From Undibacterium sp. CCC3.4 (GTDB taxonomy: Bacteria > Pseudomonadota > Gammaproteobacteria > Burkholderiales > Burkholderiaceae_D), in assembly GCF_034347425.1 (NCBI RefSeq), contig NZ_CP133779.1, positions 2,108,001 through 2,172,000 on the forward strand: DNA of 64,000 bases, read 5' to 3'. Positions 1-8,519 of this stretch are shown piece after piece. The position numbers and the translations under genes are program-made. Each line of letters opens with the position of its first letter. The first letter of the stretch is position 1. The notes below the pieces were generated by a model. It searched no databases, was not told where the DNA came from, and worked only from the letters and a program-made list of their open reading frames with translations.

Positions 1-1
1 G

Positions 2-3000
2 CTGGCGGGTACGAATACCTATAGCGGCGCGACCACGGTCACTAACGGTAGCTTGGTCGCCGGCGCGGTTAATGCCTTCGGTAGCAACTCGGCTGTCACC
101 ACGGCCGCTGGTGCTACGCTCGATCTCGGTGGTTTCAATCAAGCCATCGGTTCGCTGGCCGGTACTGGCGGCACGGTGACGAACAGCGGTGCAACAGTGG
201 CGGCGATGACGACGGGTGGCAATAACAGTTCAGCCAATTTTGGCGGCAGCATACAAGATGGTGTCAGTGCCACGGCGCTGACGAAACTTGGCAGCGGCAC
301 GCAAACACTGTCCGGCAGCAATACGTACAGCGGCGCGACCACGGTCAGTAATGGTAGCTTGGTCGCCGGTGCGGTTAATGCCTTCGGTAGCAACTCGGCT
401 GTCACCACGGCTGCTGGTGCCACGCTCGATCTCGGTGGTTTTAATCAAGCCATCGGTTCGCTGGCTGGCAGCGGTGGTACGGTAAGCAATAATGGTCTAA
501 CGGCGGTCACGATGACGACGGGTAGCAATAACAGCTCGACCAATTTTGGCGGCAGCATACAAGATGGTGTCAGTGCCACGGCGCTGACGAAAGTCGGCAG
601 TGGCACGCAAACGCTGGCGGGCACGAATACCTATAGCGGCGCGACCACGGTCAGTAATGGTAGCTTGGTCGCCGGTGCGGTTAATGCCTTCGGTAGCAAC
701 TCGGCTGTCACTACTGCCGCTGGTGCTACGCTCGATCTCGGCGGTTTCAATCAAGCCATCGGTTCCCTGGCCGGTACTGGTGGTACGGTGACAAACAGCG
801 GTGCAACAGTGGCGGCGATGACGACGGGTGGCAATAACAGTTCAGCCAATTTTGGCGGCAGCATACAAGATGGTGTCAGTGCCACAGCCTTGACGAAAGT
901 CGGTAGCGGCACACAGACGCTGGCGGGCACGAATACCTATAGCGGCGCGACCACGGTCAGTAATGGTAGCTTGGTCGCCGGTGCGGTTAATGCCTTCGGC
1001 AGCAACTCGGCCGTCAGCACGGCCGCTGGTGCTACGCTCGATCTCGGTGGTTTTAATCAAGCCATCGGTTCGCTGGCTGGTAGCGGTGGTACGGTAAGCA
1101 ATAATGGTCTAACGGCGGTCACGATGACGACGGGTAGCAATAACAGCTCGACCAATTTTGGCGGCAGCATACAAGATGGTGTCAGTGCCACGGCGCTGAC
1201 GAAAGTCGGCAGCGGCACACAGACGCTGGCGGGCACGAATACCTATAGCGGCGCGACCACGGTCACTAACGGTAGCTTGGTCGCCGGTGCGGTTAATGCC
1301 TTCGGTAGCAACTCGGCTGTCACCACGGCCGCTGGTGCTACGCTCGATCTCGGCGGTTTCAATCAAGCCATCGGTTCGCTGGCTGGTAGCGGTGGTACGG
1401 TGACGAACAGCGGTGCGACAGTGGCAGCGATGACGATCGGTGGCAATAACAGTTCAGCCAATTTTGCTGGCACGATACAAGATGGTGTCAGTGCCACAGC
1501 CTTGACGAAAGTCGGTAGCGGCACGCAAACGCTGGCGGGTACGAATACCTATAGCGGCGCGACCACGGTCACTAACGGTAGCTTGGTCGCCGGCGCGGTT
1601 AATGCCTTCGGCAGCAACTCGGCCGTCACCACGGCCGCTGGTGCTACGCTCGATCTCGGTGGTTTCAATCAAGCCATCGGTTCCCTGGCCGGTACTGGTG
1701 GTACGGTGACAAACAGCGGTGCAACAGTGGCGGCGATGACGACGGGTGGCAATAACAGTTCAGCCAATTTTGCTGGCACGATACAAGATGGTGTCAGTGC
1801 CACGGCCTTGACGAAACTTGGCAGCGGCACGCAAACACTGTCCGGCAGCAATACGTACAGCGGCGCGACCACGGTCAGTAATGGCATACTGGCCGCCGCT
1901 GCCATGAATGCCTTCGGCAGCAACTCGGCTGTCACCACGGCTGCTGGTGCTACGCTCGATCTCGGTGGTTTCAATCAAGCCATCGGTTCGCTGGCTGGTA
2001 GCGGTGGTACGGTGAGCAATAATGGTCTAACGGCGGTCACGATGACGACGGGTAGCAATAACAGTTCAGCCAATTTTTCTGGCACGATACAAGATGGTGT
2101 CAGTGCCACGGCGCTGACGAAACTTGGCAGCGGCACACAGACGCTGTCCGGCAGCAATACGTACAGCGGCGCGACCAGCATCAACGGCGGTAGCTTGCGG
2201 GCCTGCGCCACCAATGCACTCGGGCATAATTCGGCAGTCACTACCAGCGTCGGCAGCACGCTCGACCTGTGCGGCTATAATCAGGCTGTCGGCTCTTTGT
2301 CTGGCAGTGGCGGCACGCTGAGCAATAGTGGCGCGACCGTCGCGATATTGAGTACCGGCGGCAATAACAATTCCAGTCAATTTGCCGGTCGCATGCAAGA
2401 TGGTGTCAGTGCCATGGCGCTGAGTAAAGTTGGCGATGGTACCCAGATTCTCAGTGGTAACAATAGCTACAGCGGTACCACGACGATACTTGCCGGAACC
2501 TTGCAAGTGGGGGCCGGAGCCGCCTTGGGCAGCTTGGGCAGCGGTGCTGTCAGCAATAACAGTCATCTGGTGTTCAATCGCAGCGATGCCATTGTCGTGA
2601 ACAATGCCATCAGTGGCAGTGGTAGTGTCAGCCAAAGCGGCACAGGCAGTTTGACGCTCACTGGCTTGAACCGCTACACCGGCGCGACGACGATCGCTGC
2701 CGGCAGCTTGAAAACTGGTGTGGTAAACGCATTAGGACAAAATTCGAGCGTCCAGATTGCTGCCGGAGCGAGTCTCGATTTGGCTGGCAACAGTCAAGCC
2801 ATCGCCAGTTTGAGTGGTGCCGGCAGCATCAGTAATAGCGGACTCGCGGTGGCCCTGCTCAGCGTCGGCGGCGGCAATGCCGGCGCGAATTTTTCCGGCA
2901 GCATCGCCGATGGCAGTGCTGGCATGTCGCTCAATAAAGTCGGCAACGCCGTGCAAATTCTGAGCGGCGTGAATAGCTACAGCGGGCCGACTACCATCTC

Positions 3001-4579
3001 GGCCGGTAGCTTACAGGCCGGTGCCGCCAACAGCCTTAGTGCGGCGTCGGCCCACACCGTCGCGGCCGGGGCCAGCCTGGATTTGGCCGGTCTGGGCCAA
3101 ACCATCGCCGCATTGAGCAATAATGGTACGGTCTCCTTGCTCGGTACGGCAGCTGGCACGACGCTGACGGTGACCGGTGCCTATGTCGGAAAAAATGCTG
3201 TATTGCAACTTGGTAGCAGCTTCAACAGTGCTGCGGTGAGCGATATGTTGGTACTCGACGGTACCCGTGCCAGTGCCAGCGGCAGCACACAGATTCGCTT
3301 GGTCAATCTTGGTGGGCTGGGAGCGGCCACCAGTGGTGATGGTATCAAAGTCATTGCTGCACGCAACGGTGCCAGTACGACTGCTCAAACCAGTAAAGAT
3401 GCCTTTACGCTGGCGGGTTCCAGCGCCGCCGTGACGGCGCACGCGCCGAGTGCACAATCGTTTGGCACGAAGGCGGTGGCCAGCGACAACCATGTCGATG
3501 TCGGTGCTTACCAATATCGCTTGTATGCGGCCGATGCCAAGGGTGCCGGTGAAGATTGGTTCCTGCGTACCCAAGTTGTAGCAAGCGCGGCGGCCGCACC
3601 GGTGACGGCCTATCGTCTGGAAGCGCCGCTGTTAGCGGCCATCCCAGCGCAACTGATGCAGGCCGATATGGCCATGCTGGGCAGTTTGAGTCAGCGTGCC
3701 GGCGCAGCCAATGCGGCGCTGCGTTCGCTGGACACCTCGAACCTTACGCCCGAGTCGGATCAACGCCACGCCTGGGGGCGTGCGCTGGCGACGAATGTCA
3801 CATTGACACAACAAGGTCTGTTGCAAGCCGCAAGCGCCGGCCATGTCAGCGGTTTTCAAGCCGGCAGCGACCTCTATGCCAGTCACGGCTGGCGTGCCGG
3901 TGCTTACCTCGGCAACGTCGATGGCAGTGCACAGGTCAGCGGTTTTGCTGGCGGCAAAAGCGGGCAATTGGGATCGAACAGCTTGCGGGCACAGTACACC
4001 GGCGCTTATCTCAACTATACCGATGTCGGGCAGCGCTATATCGATCTGGTGCTACAAGGCGGGACCGACCATTACAGTGCCATGCCCAACAGCAGTTCAA
4101 CGGTCGCTGGTGCCGCACGCAGCTTGACCGCTTCGCTGGAAGTCGGCCTGCCAGTGCCGCTCAGTCCGCGCTGGAAGCTGCAACCGCAGTTGCAACTGAT
4201 CCATCAAGCTTTTCATATCGATGAGGTCGGCATTGTTGGTGCTAGTGTGCAGCAGCATCAGGGCAGCGCATGGAATGTGCGTGCCGGCCTACATCTGCAA
4301 GCTCGGCTCGAGAGCTCGGCAGGCTTGCTCGAACCTGAGCTCAGTGTCAATGTTTATCACGGCAATCAGGGTGCGGCCATCAGCCGTTTTATCAGCGATT
4401 CAACGACCGATATCAGCAGCCACACCGGCTACACGGCAATCGGCTTAGCCGGTGGCTTTGAGCTCGCGCTCAATTCGCGCGTCAGTTTATATGCGCGTGC
4501 CGAATATTTTGGTGGTGGCGGGGAAACAGCGGTCCGCCATACCAGTACCGGATCACTGGGTTTGCGCGCGAGTTGGTAG
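2..4579 (+). CDS. Autotransporter with tandem passenger repeats, 5'-partial
   Basis: The open frame runs in from the left edge, so the N-terminus and signal peptide are outside the window; about 1,525 residues are visible. The visible passenger is Gly/Ser/Thr/Asn-rich and built from 102-residue units containing NTYSGATT-type motifs, typical of passenger-associated beta-helix repeats. After about residue 1,000 the repeats decay. The last 270 or so residues form an autotransporter beta-barrel (AWGRALAT start, alternating strands, C-terminal Trp). Known for the family: the barrel inserts in the outer membrane and exposes the passenger, usually for adhesion or aggregation. No protease site is evident. 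Adhesin function is inference; the autotransporter call is firm. Confidence 0.9.
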   Translation: MAGTNTYSGATTVTNGSLVAGAVNAFGSNSAVTTAAGATLDLGGFNQAIGSLAGTGGTVTNSGATVAAMTTGGNNSSANFGGSIQDGVSATALTKLGSGTQTLSGSNTYSGATTVSNGSLVAGAVNAFGSNSAVTTAAGATLDLGGFNQAIGSLAGSGGTVSNNGLTAVTMTTGSNNSSTNFGGSIQDGVSATALTKVGSGTQTLAGTNTYSGATTVSNGSLVAGAVNAFGSNSAVTTAAGATLDLGGFNQAIGSLAGTGGTVTNSGATVAAMTTGGNNSSANFGGSIQDGVSATALTKVGSGTQTLAGTNTYSGATTVSNGSLVAGAVNAFGSNSAVSTAAGATLDLGGFNQAIGSLAGSGGTVSNNGLTAVTMTTGSNNSSTNFGGSIQDGVSATALTKVGSGTQTLAGTNTYSGATTVTNGSLVAGAVNAFGSNSAVTTAAGATLDLGGFNQAIGSLAGSGGTVTNSGATVAAMTIGGNNSSANFAGTIQDGVSATALTKVGSGTQTLAGTNTYSGATTVTNGSLVAGAVNAFGSNSAVTTAAGATLDLGGFNQAIGSLAGTGGTVTNSGATVAAMTTGGNNSSANFAGTIQDGVSATALTKLGSGTQTLSGSNTYSGATTVSNGILAAAAMNAFGSNSAVTTAAGATLDLGGFNQAIGSLAGSGGTVSNNGLTAVTMTTGSNNSSANFSGTIQDGVSATALTKLGSGTQTLSGSNTYSGATSINGGSLRACATNALGHNSAVTTSVGSTLDLCGYNQAVGSLSGSGGTLSNSGATVAILSTGGNNNSSQFAGRMQDGVSAMALSKVGDGTQILSGNNSYSGTTTILAGTLQVGAGAALGSLGSGAVSNNSHLVFNRSDAIVVNNAISGSGSVSQSGTGSLTLTGLNRYTGATTIAAGSLKTGVVNALGQNSSVQIAAGASLDLAGNSQAIASLSGAGSISNSGLAVALLSVGGGNAGANFSGSIADGSAGMSLNKVGNAVQILSGVNSYSGPTTISAGSLQAGAANSLSAASAHTVAAGASLDLAGLGQTIAALSNNGTVSLLGTAAGTTLTVTGAYVGKNAVLQLGSSFNSAAVSDMLVLDGTRASASGSTQIRLVNLGGLGAATSGDGIKVIAARNGASTTAQTSKDAFTLAGSSAAVTAHAPSAQSFGTKAVASDNHVDVGAYQYRLYAADAKGAGEDWFLRTQVVASAAAAPVTAYRLEAPLLAAIPAQLMQADMAMLGSLSQRAGAANAALRSLDTSNLTPESDQRHAWGRALATNVTLTQQGLLQAASAGHVSGFQAGSDLYASHGWRAGAYLGNVDGSAQVSGFAGGKSGQLGSNSLRAQYTGAYLNYTDVGQRYIDLVLQGGTDHYSAMPNSSSTVAGAARSLTASLEVGLPVPLSPRWKLQPQLQLIHQAFHIDEVGIVGASVQQHQGSAWNVRAGLHLQARLESSAGLLEPELSVNVYHGNQGAAISRFISDSTTDISSHTGYTAIGLAGGFELALNSRVSLYARAEYFGGGGETAVRHTSTGSLGLRASW
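52..2193 (+). repeat. Seven 306-bp tandem repeats inside the autotransporter
   Basis: The segment beginning cttggtcgcc recurs at 52, 358, 664, 970, 1276 and 1582, with a variant at 1888 and a decayed copy at 2194, so the period is exactly 306 bp (102 codons). Copies are nearly identical in DNA, not only in protein. Two middle-segment variants occur: one reading TVTNSGATVAAM and one reading TVSNNGLTAVTM. In-frame periodicity lets copy number change without a frameshift. The first bases of the window are the tail of a further copy. Confidence 0.95.
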
Positions 4580-4699
4580 CGGCGAGCCGTGCACCGTACA
4601 TAGCGCGTAAATGGCTTGCTGTCATATCTATTCGACATCCATAACTTGTTTTTTGGCAATATTGATCGTCATCGAATCTGCGAAAAGTAAAGCTAGCAA

Positions 4700-4708
4700 T
4701 GCTAGAAT
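4700..4708 (+). promoter_or_regulatory. Extended -10 promoter for yajC-secD-secF
   Basis: The sequence TGcTAGAAT is an extended -10 element about 110 bp upstream of the yajC start; no convincing -35 hexamer is visible. It would serve the yajC operon, since the upstream autotransporter is an unrelated gene. Inferred from motif only. Confidence 0.35.
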
Positions 4709-4817
4709 GGCGGGTTGCAGTGCCTCTGAGCTTGAAATCGGCTCGGTCGGCCTGATCTGCTTCGTCTCGGTCGCTGTGACCCGACAATCTTATTTTATCC
4801 ATGAACGGAGTTTGAAC

Positions 4818-5153
4818 GTGTTTATTTCCAACGCTTATGCACAATCTTCGGGCGGCCTCGCCAGCCTTGGTGGCGACGGTAGCCTGATGAGTTTTTTGCC
4901 TCTGGTACTGATGTTTGTGGTCTTGTATTTCCTCATGATACGCCCGCAAATGAAGCGTCAAAAAGAACAACGCGCGATGATGGATGCGCTGGCAAAAAGT
5001 GATGAAGTTGTCACTTCCGGTGGCGTATTAGGCAAGGTCGTCAAAGTCACTGAAAGCTATGTCACGCTGGAAGTGTCCAGCGGCACAGAAATCGTGGTAC
5101 AGAAAGTGGCAATCACCATGTTGTTGCCTAAAGGCACGATTAAGGCGATTTAA
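4818..5153 (+). CDS. yajC: Preprotein translocase accessory subunit YajC
   Basis: A 111-residue protein with a single N-terminal membrane helix (SFLPLVLMFVVLYFLMI) followed by the YajC hallmark RPQMKRQKEQ and a small cytoplasmic domain with TSGGVLGKV. Length matches the family. I chose the GTG at 4818 because ggag lies 7 nt upstream and the N-terminus MFISNAYAQ is the usual one; a longer frame from 4611 is open but would add an untypical extension. YajC associates with SecDF at the inner membrane, and the next two genes are secD and secF, the classical operon. tgt, which commonly precedes yajC, is not here. Confidence 0.95.
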   Translation: MFISNAYAQSSGGLASLGGDGSLMSFLPLVLMFVVLYFLMIRPQMKRQKEQRAMMDALAKSDEVVTSGGVLGKVVKVTESYVTLEVSSGTEIVVQKVAITMLLPKGTIKAI

Positions 5154-5164
5154 TCAATTCTCGG

Positions 5165-5197
5165 CAACGCAGTCCAGCAGTAATCGGGGCTGCGTTG
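5165..5197 (+). terminator. Inverted repeat between yajC and secD
   Basis: The arms caacgcag and ctgcgttg form a perfect 8-bp stem around a 17-nt loop, followed by a short tgctttc stretch. It could be a weak attenuator or an mRNA processing/stability hairpin between yajC and secD. The U-tract is poor, so complete termination is unlikely. Confidence 0.35.
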
Positions 5198-5228
5198 TGC
5201 TTTCACCGCTTCCATTTCTTTCTTAATT

Positions 5229-7109
5229 ATGAATCGCTACCCACTCTGGAAGTATTTGTTGATTTTGTTTGCGCTGATTTTCGGCGGTTTATATACCGCA
5301 CCGAATTTCTTCGGCGATTCGCCGGCGGTACAAATCAGCAGCGCCAAATCGACCGTCAAGATCGACGATAGTATGAAAGCCCGCGTCTCGGCAGCTTTGC
5401 AACAAGCTGGCCTTGCCGATAATGGCATATTCTACGATTTCAACGGCATGCAAGGATCGGTACGCGCTCGTTTCAGCGACACCGACGCTCAATTCAAAGC
5501 TAAAGACGTGCTCGAAAAAGCACTCAATACCGATCCAGCCGATCCGACCTACACGGTGGCGTTCAATTTGCTCTCGAATACGCCGAAGTGGATGCAAAGT
5601 CTCAATGCCCTGCCTATGTATCTCGGGCTCGATCTGCGTGGCGGTGTGCATTTTCTCATGCAAGTCGATACCAAAGCCGTGCTCAATAAGCGCGTGCAAG
5701 GTTTGCAATCGACCGTGCGCACCACCTTGCGTGACAAAGAAATCCGTCACGCCGGCATCAGCCGCAGCGGCGACGCCGTGGCGATCGCGTTTCGCGATGC
5801 CGCCACCCGTACTGCTGCCAAAGCAGTATTGACGGCTCAGCTCAGCGACATCGACTTCGTCGACAGCGTCAGCAGCGACGCCAGCCAGTTTGACCTGCAA
5901 GCCACGCTCAAGCCGGAAGCCCTGAAAGCCGTGGTCACCGAAGGCGTGAAACAAAACATCACGGCCTTGTCGAAACGCGTGAATGAACTCGGTGTTTCCG
6001 AACCTATCATTCAACAACAAGGCCCAGACCGTATCGTCGTGCAATTGCCAGGTGTGCAAGATGTCGCGCGCGCCAAGGAAATCATCGGTCGTACTGCTAC
6101 CCTCGAAGTCCGCTTGCTTGATGACAGCGTGATCGGTCCGGTCGATGCCACTACCGCAGTTCCCTTCAATTCGGAATTGTACAAAGGCAATCGCGGCGGC
6201 GAATGGTTGATACTTTCGAAAGACCCGGTCGTCACCGGTGATTACATCACCAGTGCATCGGCCAGTTTCGATCAGCATCAACAACCATCGGTGAGCGTGG
6301 AACTCAATGGCGACGGCGGCCGCAAAATGCGCGAAGCCACCCGTACTCGGGTTGGCAAGCGCATGGCCATCGTCTTGTTTGAAAAAGGTAAGGGCGAAGT
6401 TTTGATCGCCCCGACCATCAACGATGAACTCGGTACCCGTTTCCAAATCACCGGCATGGGCTCGGCCGGCGCGGCTGCCGACTTATCGCTGTTGCTGCGC
6501 GCCGGTTCCTTGGCCGCACCGATGGAAATCATCGAAGAACGCACCATCGGCCCGCAGCTCGGGGTAGAAAACATCGCCAAAGGCCGCAACTCGACCTTGT
6601 ATGGTTTCGCCGCAATTTCGCTGTTCATGGTGACTTACTACATGCTGTTCGGTTTTTTCAGCGTCATCGCTCTGTCGGTCAATTTGCTTTTGCTGGTAGC
6701 TTTGCTATCCTTGTTGCAAGCCACGCTGACCCTGCCAGGGATTGCGGCGATCGCGCTCGCGCTCGGTATGGCGATTGATGCCAACGTACTCATCAACGAG
6801 CGTATCCGCGAAGAACTGCGCGCCGGAAAATCACCGCAAAAAGCGATTGAAGAAGGCTTTGGCCATGCGTGGGCGACGATTCTCGATTCCAACGTCACCA
6901 CCTTCATCGTCGGTCTGGCACTGTTGATTTTCGGTTCAGGCCCGATCAAAGGCTTTGCCGTGGTCCATTGTCTCGGTATTTTGACCTCGATTTTCTCTTC
7001 CGTGTTTGTCTCGCGCGGCGTGGTTAATCTGTGGTACGGTCGGCAGAAAAAACTCACGGCTCTGTCTATCGGTCAAATCTGGAAACCTGCCGAAGACATC
7101 GCGAAATAA
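5229..7109 (+). CDS. secD: Protein translocase subunit SecD
   Basis: This 626-residue protein is the normal length for proteobacterial SecD. There is one N-terminal membrane helix (residues 8-25), a large periplasmic region with the P1 motif YLGLDLRGGVHFLMQVD near residue 131, and five C-terminal membrane helices carrying ALGMAIDANVLINERIREE near residue 515. SecD works with SecF and YajC to pull secreted proteins across the inner membrane using the proton gradient. It sits 75 bp after yajC and 123 bp before secF on the same strand. No strong ribosome-binding site precedes the ATG, but the N-terminus MNRYPLWKYLL is the family's usual start. Confidence 0.98.
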   Translation: MNRYPLWKYLLILFALIFGGLYTAPNFFGDSPAVQISSAKSTVKIDDSMKARVSAALQQAGLADNGIFYDFNGMQGSVRARFSDTDAQFKAKDVLEKALNTDPADPTYTVAFNLLSNTPKWMQSLNALPMYLGLDLRGGVHFLMQVDTKAVLNKRVQGLQSTVRTTLRDKEIRHAGISRSGDAVAIAFRDAATRTAAKAVLTAQLSDIDFVDSVSSDASQFDLQATLKPEALKAVVTEGVKQNITALSKRVNELGVSEPIIQQQGPDRIVVQLPGVQDVARAKEIIGRTATLEVRLLDDSVIGPVDATTAVPFNSELYKGNRGGEWLILSKDPVVTGDYITSASASFDQHQQPSVSVELNGDGGRKMREATRTRVGKRMAIVLFEKGKGEVLIAPTINDELGTRFQITGMGSAGAAADLSLLLRAGSLAAPMEIIEERTIGPQLGVENIAKGRNSTLYGFAAISLFMVTYYMLFGFFSVIALSVNLLLLVALLSLLQATLTLPGIAAIALALGMAIDANVLINERIREELRAGKSPQKAIEEGFGHAWATILDSNVTTFIVGLALLIFGSGPIKGFAVVHCLGILTSIFSSVFVSRGVVNLWYGRQKKLTALSIGQIWKPAEDIAK

Positions 7110-7232
7110 GCGCGGACTCGCGCAAGAGCAGCAGATAATGCGCGCTGCGCCAGATGGCGACAGCGCGCAATGAATGAGCAGAAATTTCAAGGTGCGGTCG
7201 TTTCGGCAGCACCGGACAATAAGGCAGATATC

Positions 7233-8174
7233 ATGGAATTATTCCGCATTAAAAAAGACATACCGTTCATGCGTCACGCGCTGATCTTCAATGTCATCTC
7301 CGCCTTGACCTTCGTCGCCGCGGTATTTTTTCTATTGCACAAAGGCTTGCATTTCTCGGTAGAATTTACCGGCGGCACTGTCATGGAAGTCTCGTATGCC
7401 CAAGCGGCCGACGTCGACACCATCCGCAAAACAGTTGAGCAACTCGGCTATGTCGACGTCCCGGTACAAACTTTCGGCAAGGCACAAGACGTGGTGATCC
7501 GTCTGCCTTTGCCAAAGAAAAATGTCACTTCCGATGACCAATCGAAAACCGTGTTTCAAGCGCTGCGCGCAGTCAACCCTGATGTCACGCTGCAAAGGGT
7601 AGAGCAAGTCGGCTCGCAAGTCGGTGAAGAACTCACCCACGATGGTTTGATGGCCTTGCTCTTCGTTGTATTGGGTGTGATGATTTATTTGGCCATACGC
7701 TTCGAATGGAAATTCGCCGTTGCTGCCATCGTCGCCAACTTACATGACGTCATCATCATCCTCGGTTTCTTCGCTTTCTTTCAGTGGGAATTCAATCTGT
7801 CGGTGCTGGCAGCGGTGTTGGCCGTGCTCGGTTATTCGGTCAATGAATCGGTGGTTATTTTCGATCGTATCCGTGAAAATTTCCGCAAGCAACGCAAGAT
7901 GAGTGTCACCGAAGTCATCGATAATGCCATCACCAGCACCATTTCACGCACCATCATCACGCATGGCTCGACTCAGATGATGGTTTTGTCGATGCTGCTC
8001 ATCGGCGGTCCTACTCTGCATTACTTTGCCTTGGCCCTGACCATTGGTATTTGCTTCGGTATTTACTCGTCCGTGTTCGTGGCAGCCGCGATCGCCATGT
8101 GGTTGGGTGTGAAACGCGAAGACTTGATCAAACCGACCAAAGAAAAAGACGACACCGACGGTGCCGTAGTCTGA
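7233..8174 (+). CDS. secF: Protein translocase subunit SecF
   Basis: A 313-residue SecF with the N-terminus MELFRIKKDIPFMRH, a membrane helix, a periplasmic domain containing VEFTGGTVMEV, and five more helices with VLGYSVNESVVIFDRIREN. I chose the ATG at 7233, preceded by aaggcag, because family members normally begin here. An in-frame ATG at 7170 would add 21 residues. It is partner of SecD in proton-driven completion of protein export. A strong terminator follows, so this is the last gene of the operon. Confidence 0.96.
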   Translation: MELFRIKKDIPFMRHALIFNVISALTFVAAVFFLLHKGLHFSVEFTGGTVMEVSYAQAADVDTIRKTVEQLGYVDVPVQTFGKAQDVVIRLPLPKKNVTSDDQSKTVFQALRAVNPDVTLQRVEQVGSQVGEELTHDGLMALLFVVLGVMIYLAIRFEWKFAVAAIVANLHDVIIILGFFAFFQWEFNLSVLAAVLAVLGYSVNESVVIFDRIRENFRKQRKMSVTEVIDNAITSTISRTIITHGSTQMMVLSMLLIGGPTLHYFALALTIGICFGIYSSVFVAAAIAMWLGVKREDLIKPTKEKDDTDGAVV

Positions 8175-8198
8175 AGCTGAGGCTGTTTGAAGCGACGC

Positions 8199-8228
8199 AA
8201 TGCCGGCCACTGTGCCGGCATTTTCTTT
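8199..8228 (+). terminator. Rho-independent terminator after secF
   Basis: Perfect 9-bp stem aatgccggc / gccggcatt with a 6-nt loop, running into ttttcttt. It lies 25 nt past the secF stop and closes the yajC-secD-secF operon. Confidence 0.88.
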
Positions 8229-8519
8229 GCGTGTTCGGAAAATCACAGCCACGCGCTGAGAAGTGAAAATCAGATTTTTCCTACATAAAAAAATCCCCAT
8301 CGCTAAAATATTTTTCACATGGACTGCCAAAACAAGTCGGCAAACCATGTCGTAAATCTTGGCCGTTTGCTCGCCAGCATGGGTTTGCGCAAGAGCTTGC
8401 GTACCACACCGGTCTGATGTTCTCATGCAACTTCATGCAACGGAATGTAACGTAGCGTAGAGGCAGAACTTTTCTTTTCTATGACAGTCTAATTGCCAAG
8501 TGTCATTGGAAAAAAATAT
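8229..8519. other. Intergenic region before the RND efflux operon
   Basis: No gene is supported in this gap. It contains a direct repeat of the form catgcaac-ttcatgcaac near 8424-8440 and an A/T-rich run near 8270-8310. The promoter of the efflux operon should lie here, but I cannot assign boxes with confidence. Confidence 0.4.

Noticed and set aside
139..2635. Series of antisense ORFs of 70-190 codons across the autotransporter repeats
   Set aside because: They repeat with the 306-bp period and are by-products of the biased codons of the repeat; no start signals or family resemblance.
5289..6446. 385-codon minus-strand ORF within secD
   Set aside because: Antisense shadow of a strongly conserved gene; no recognisable domain.
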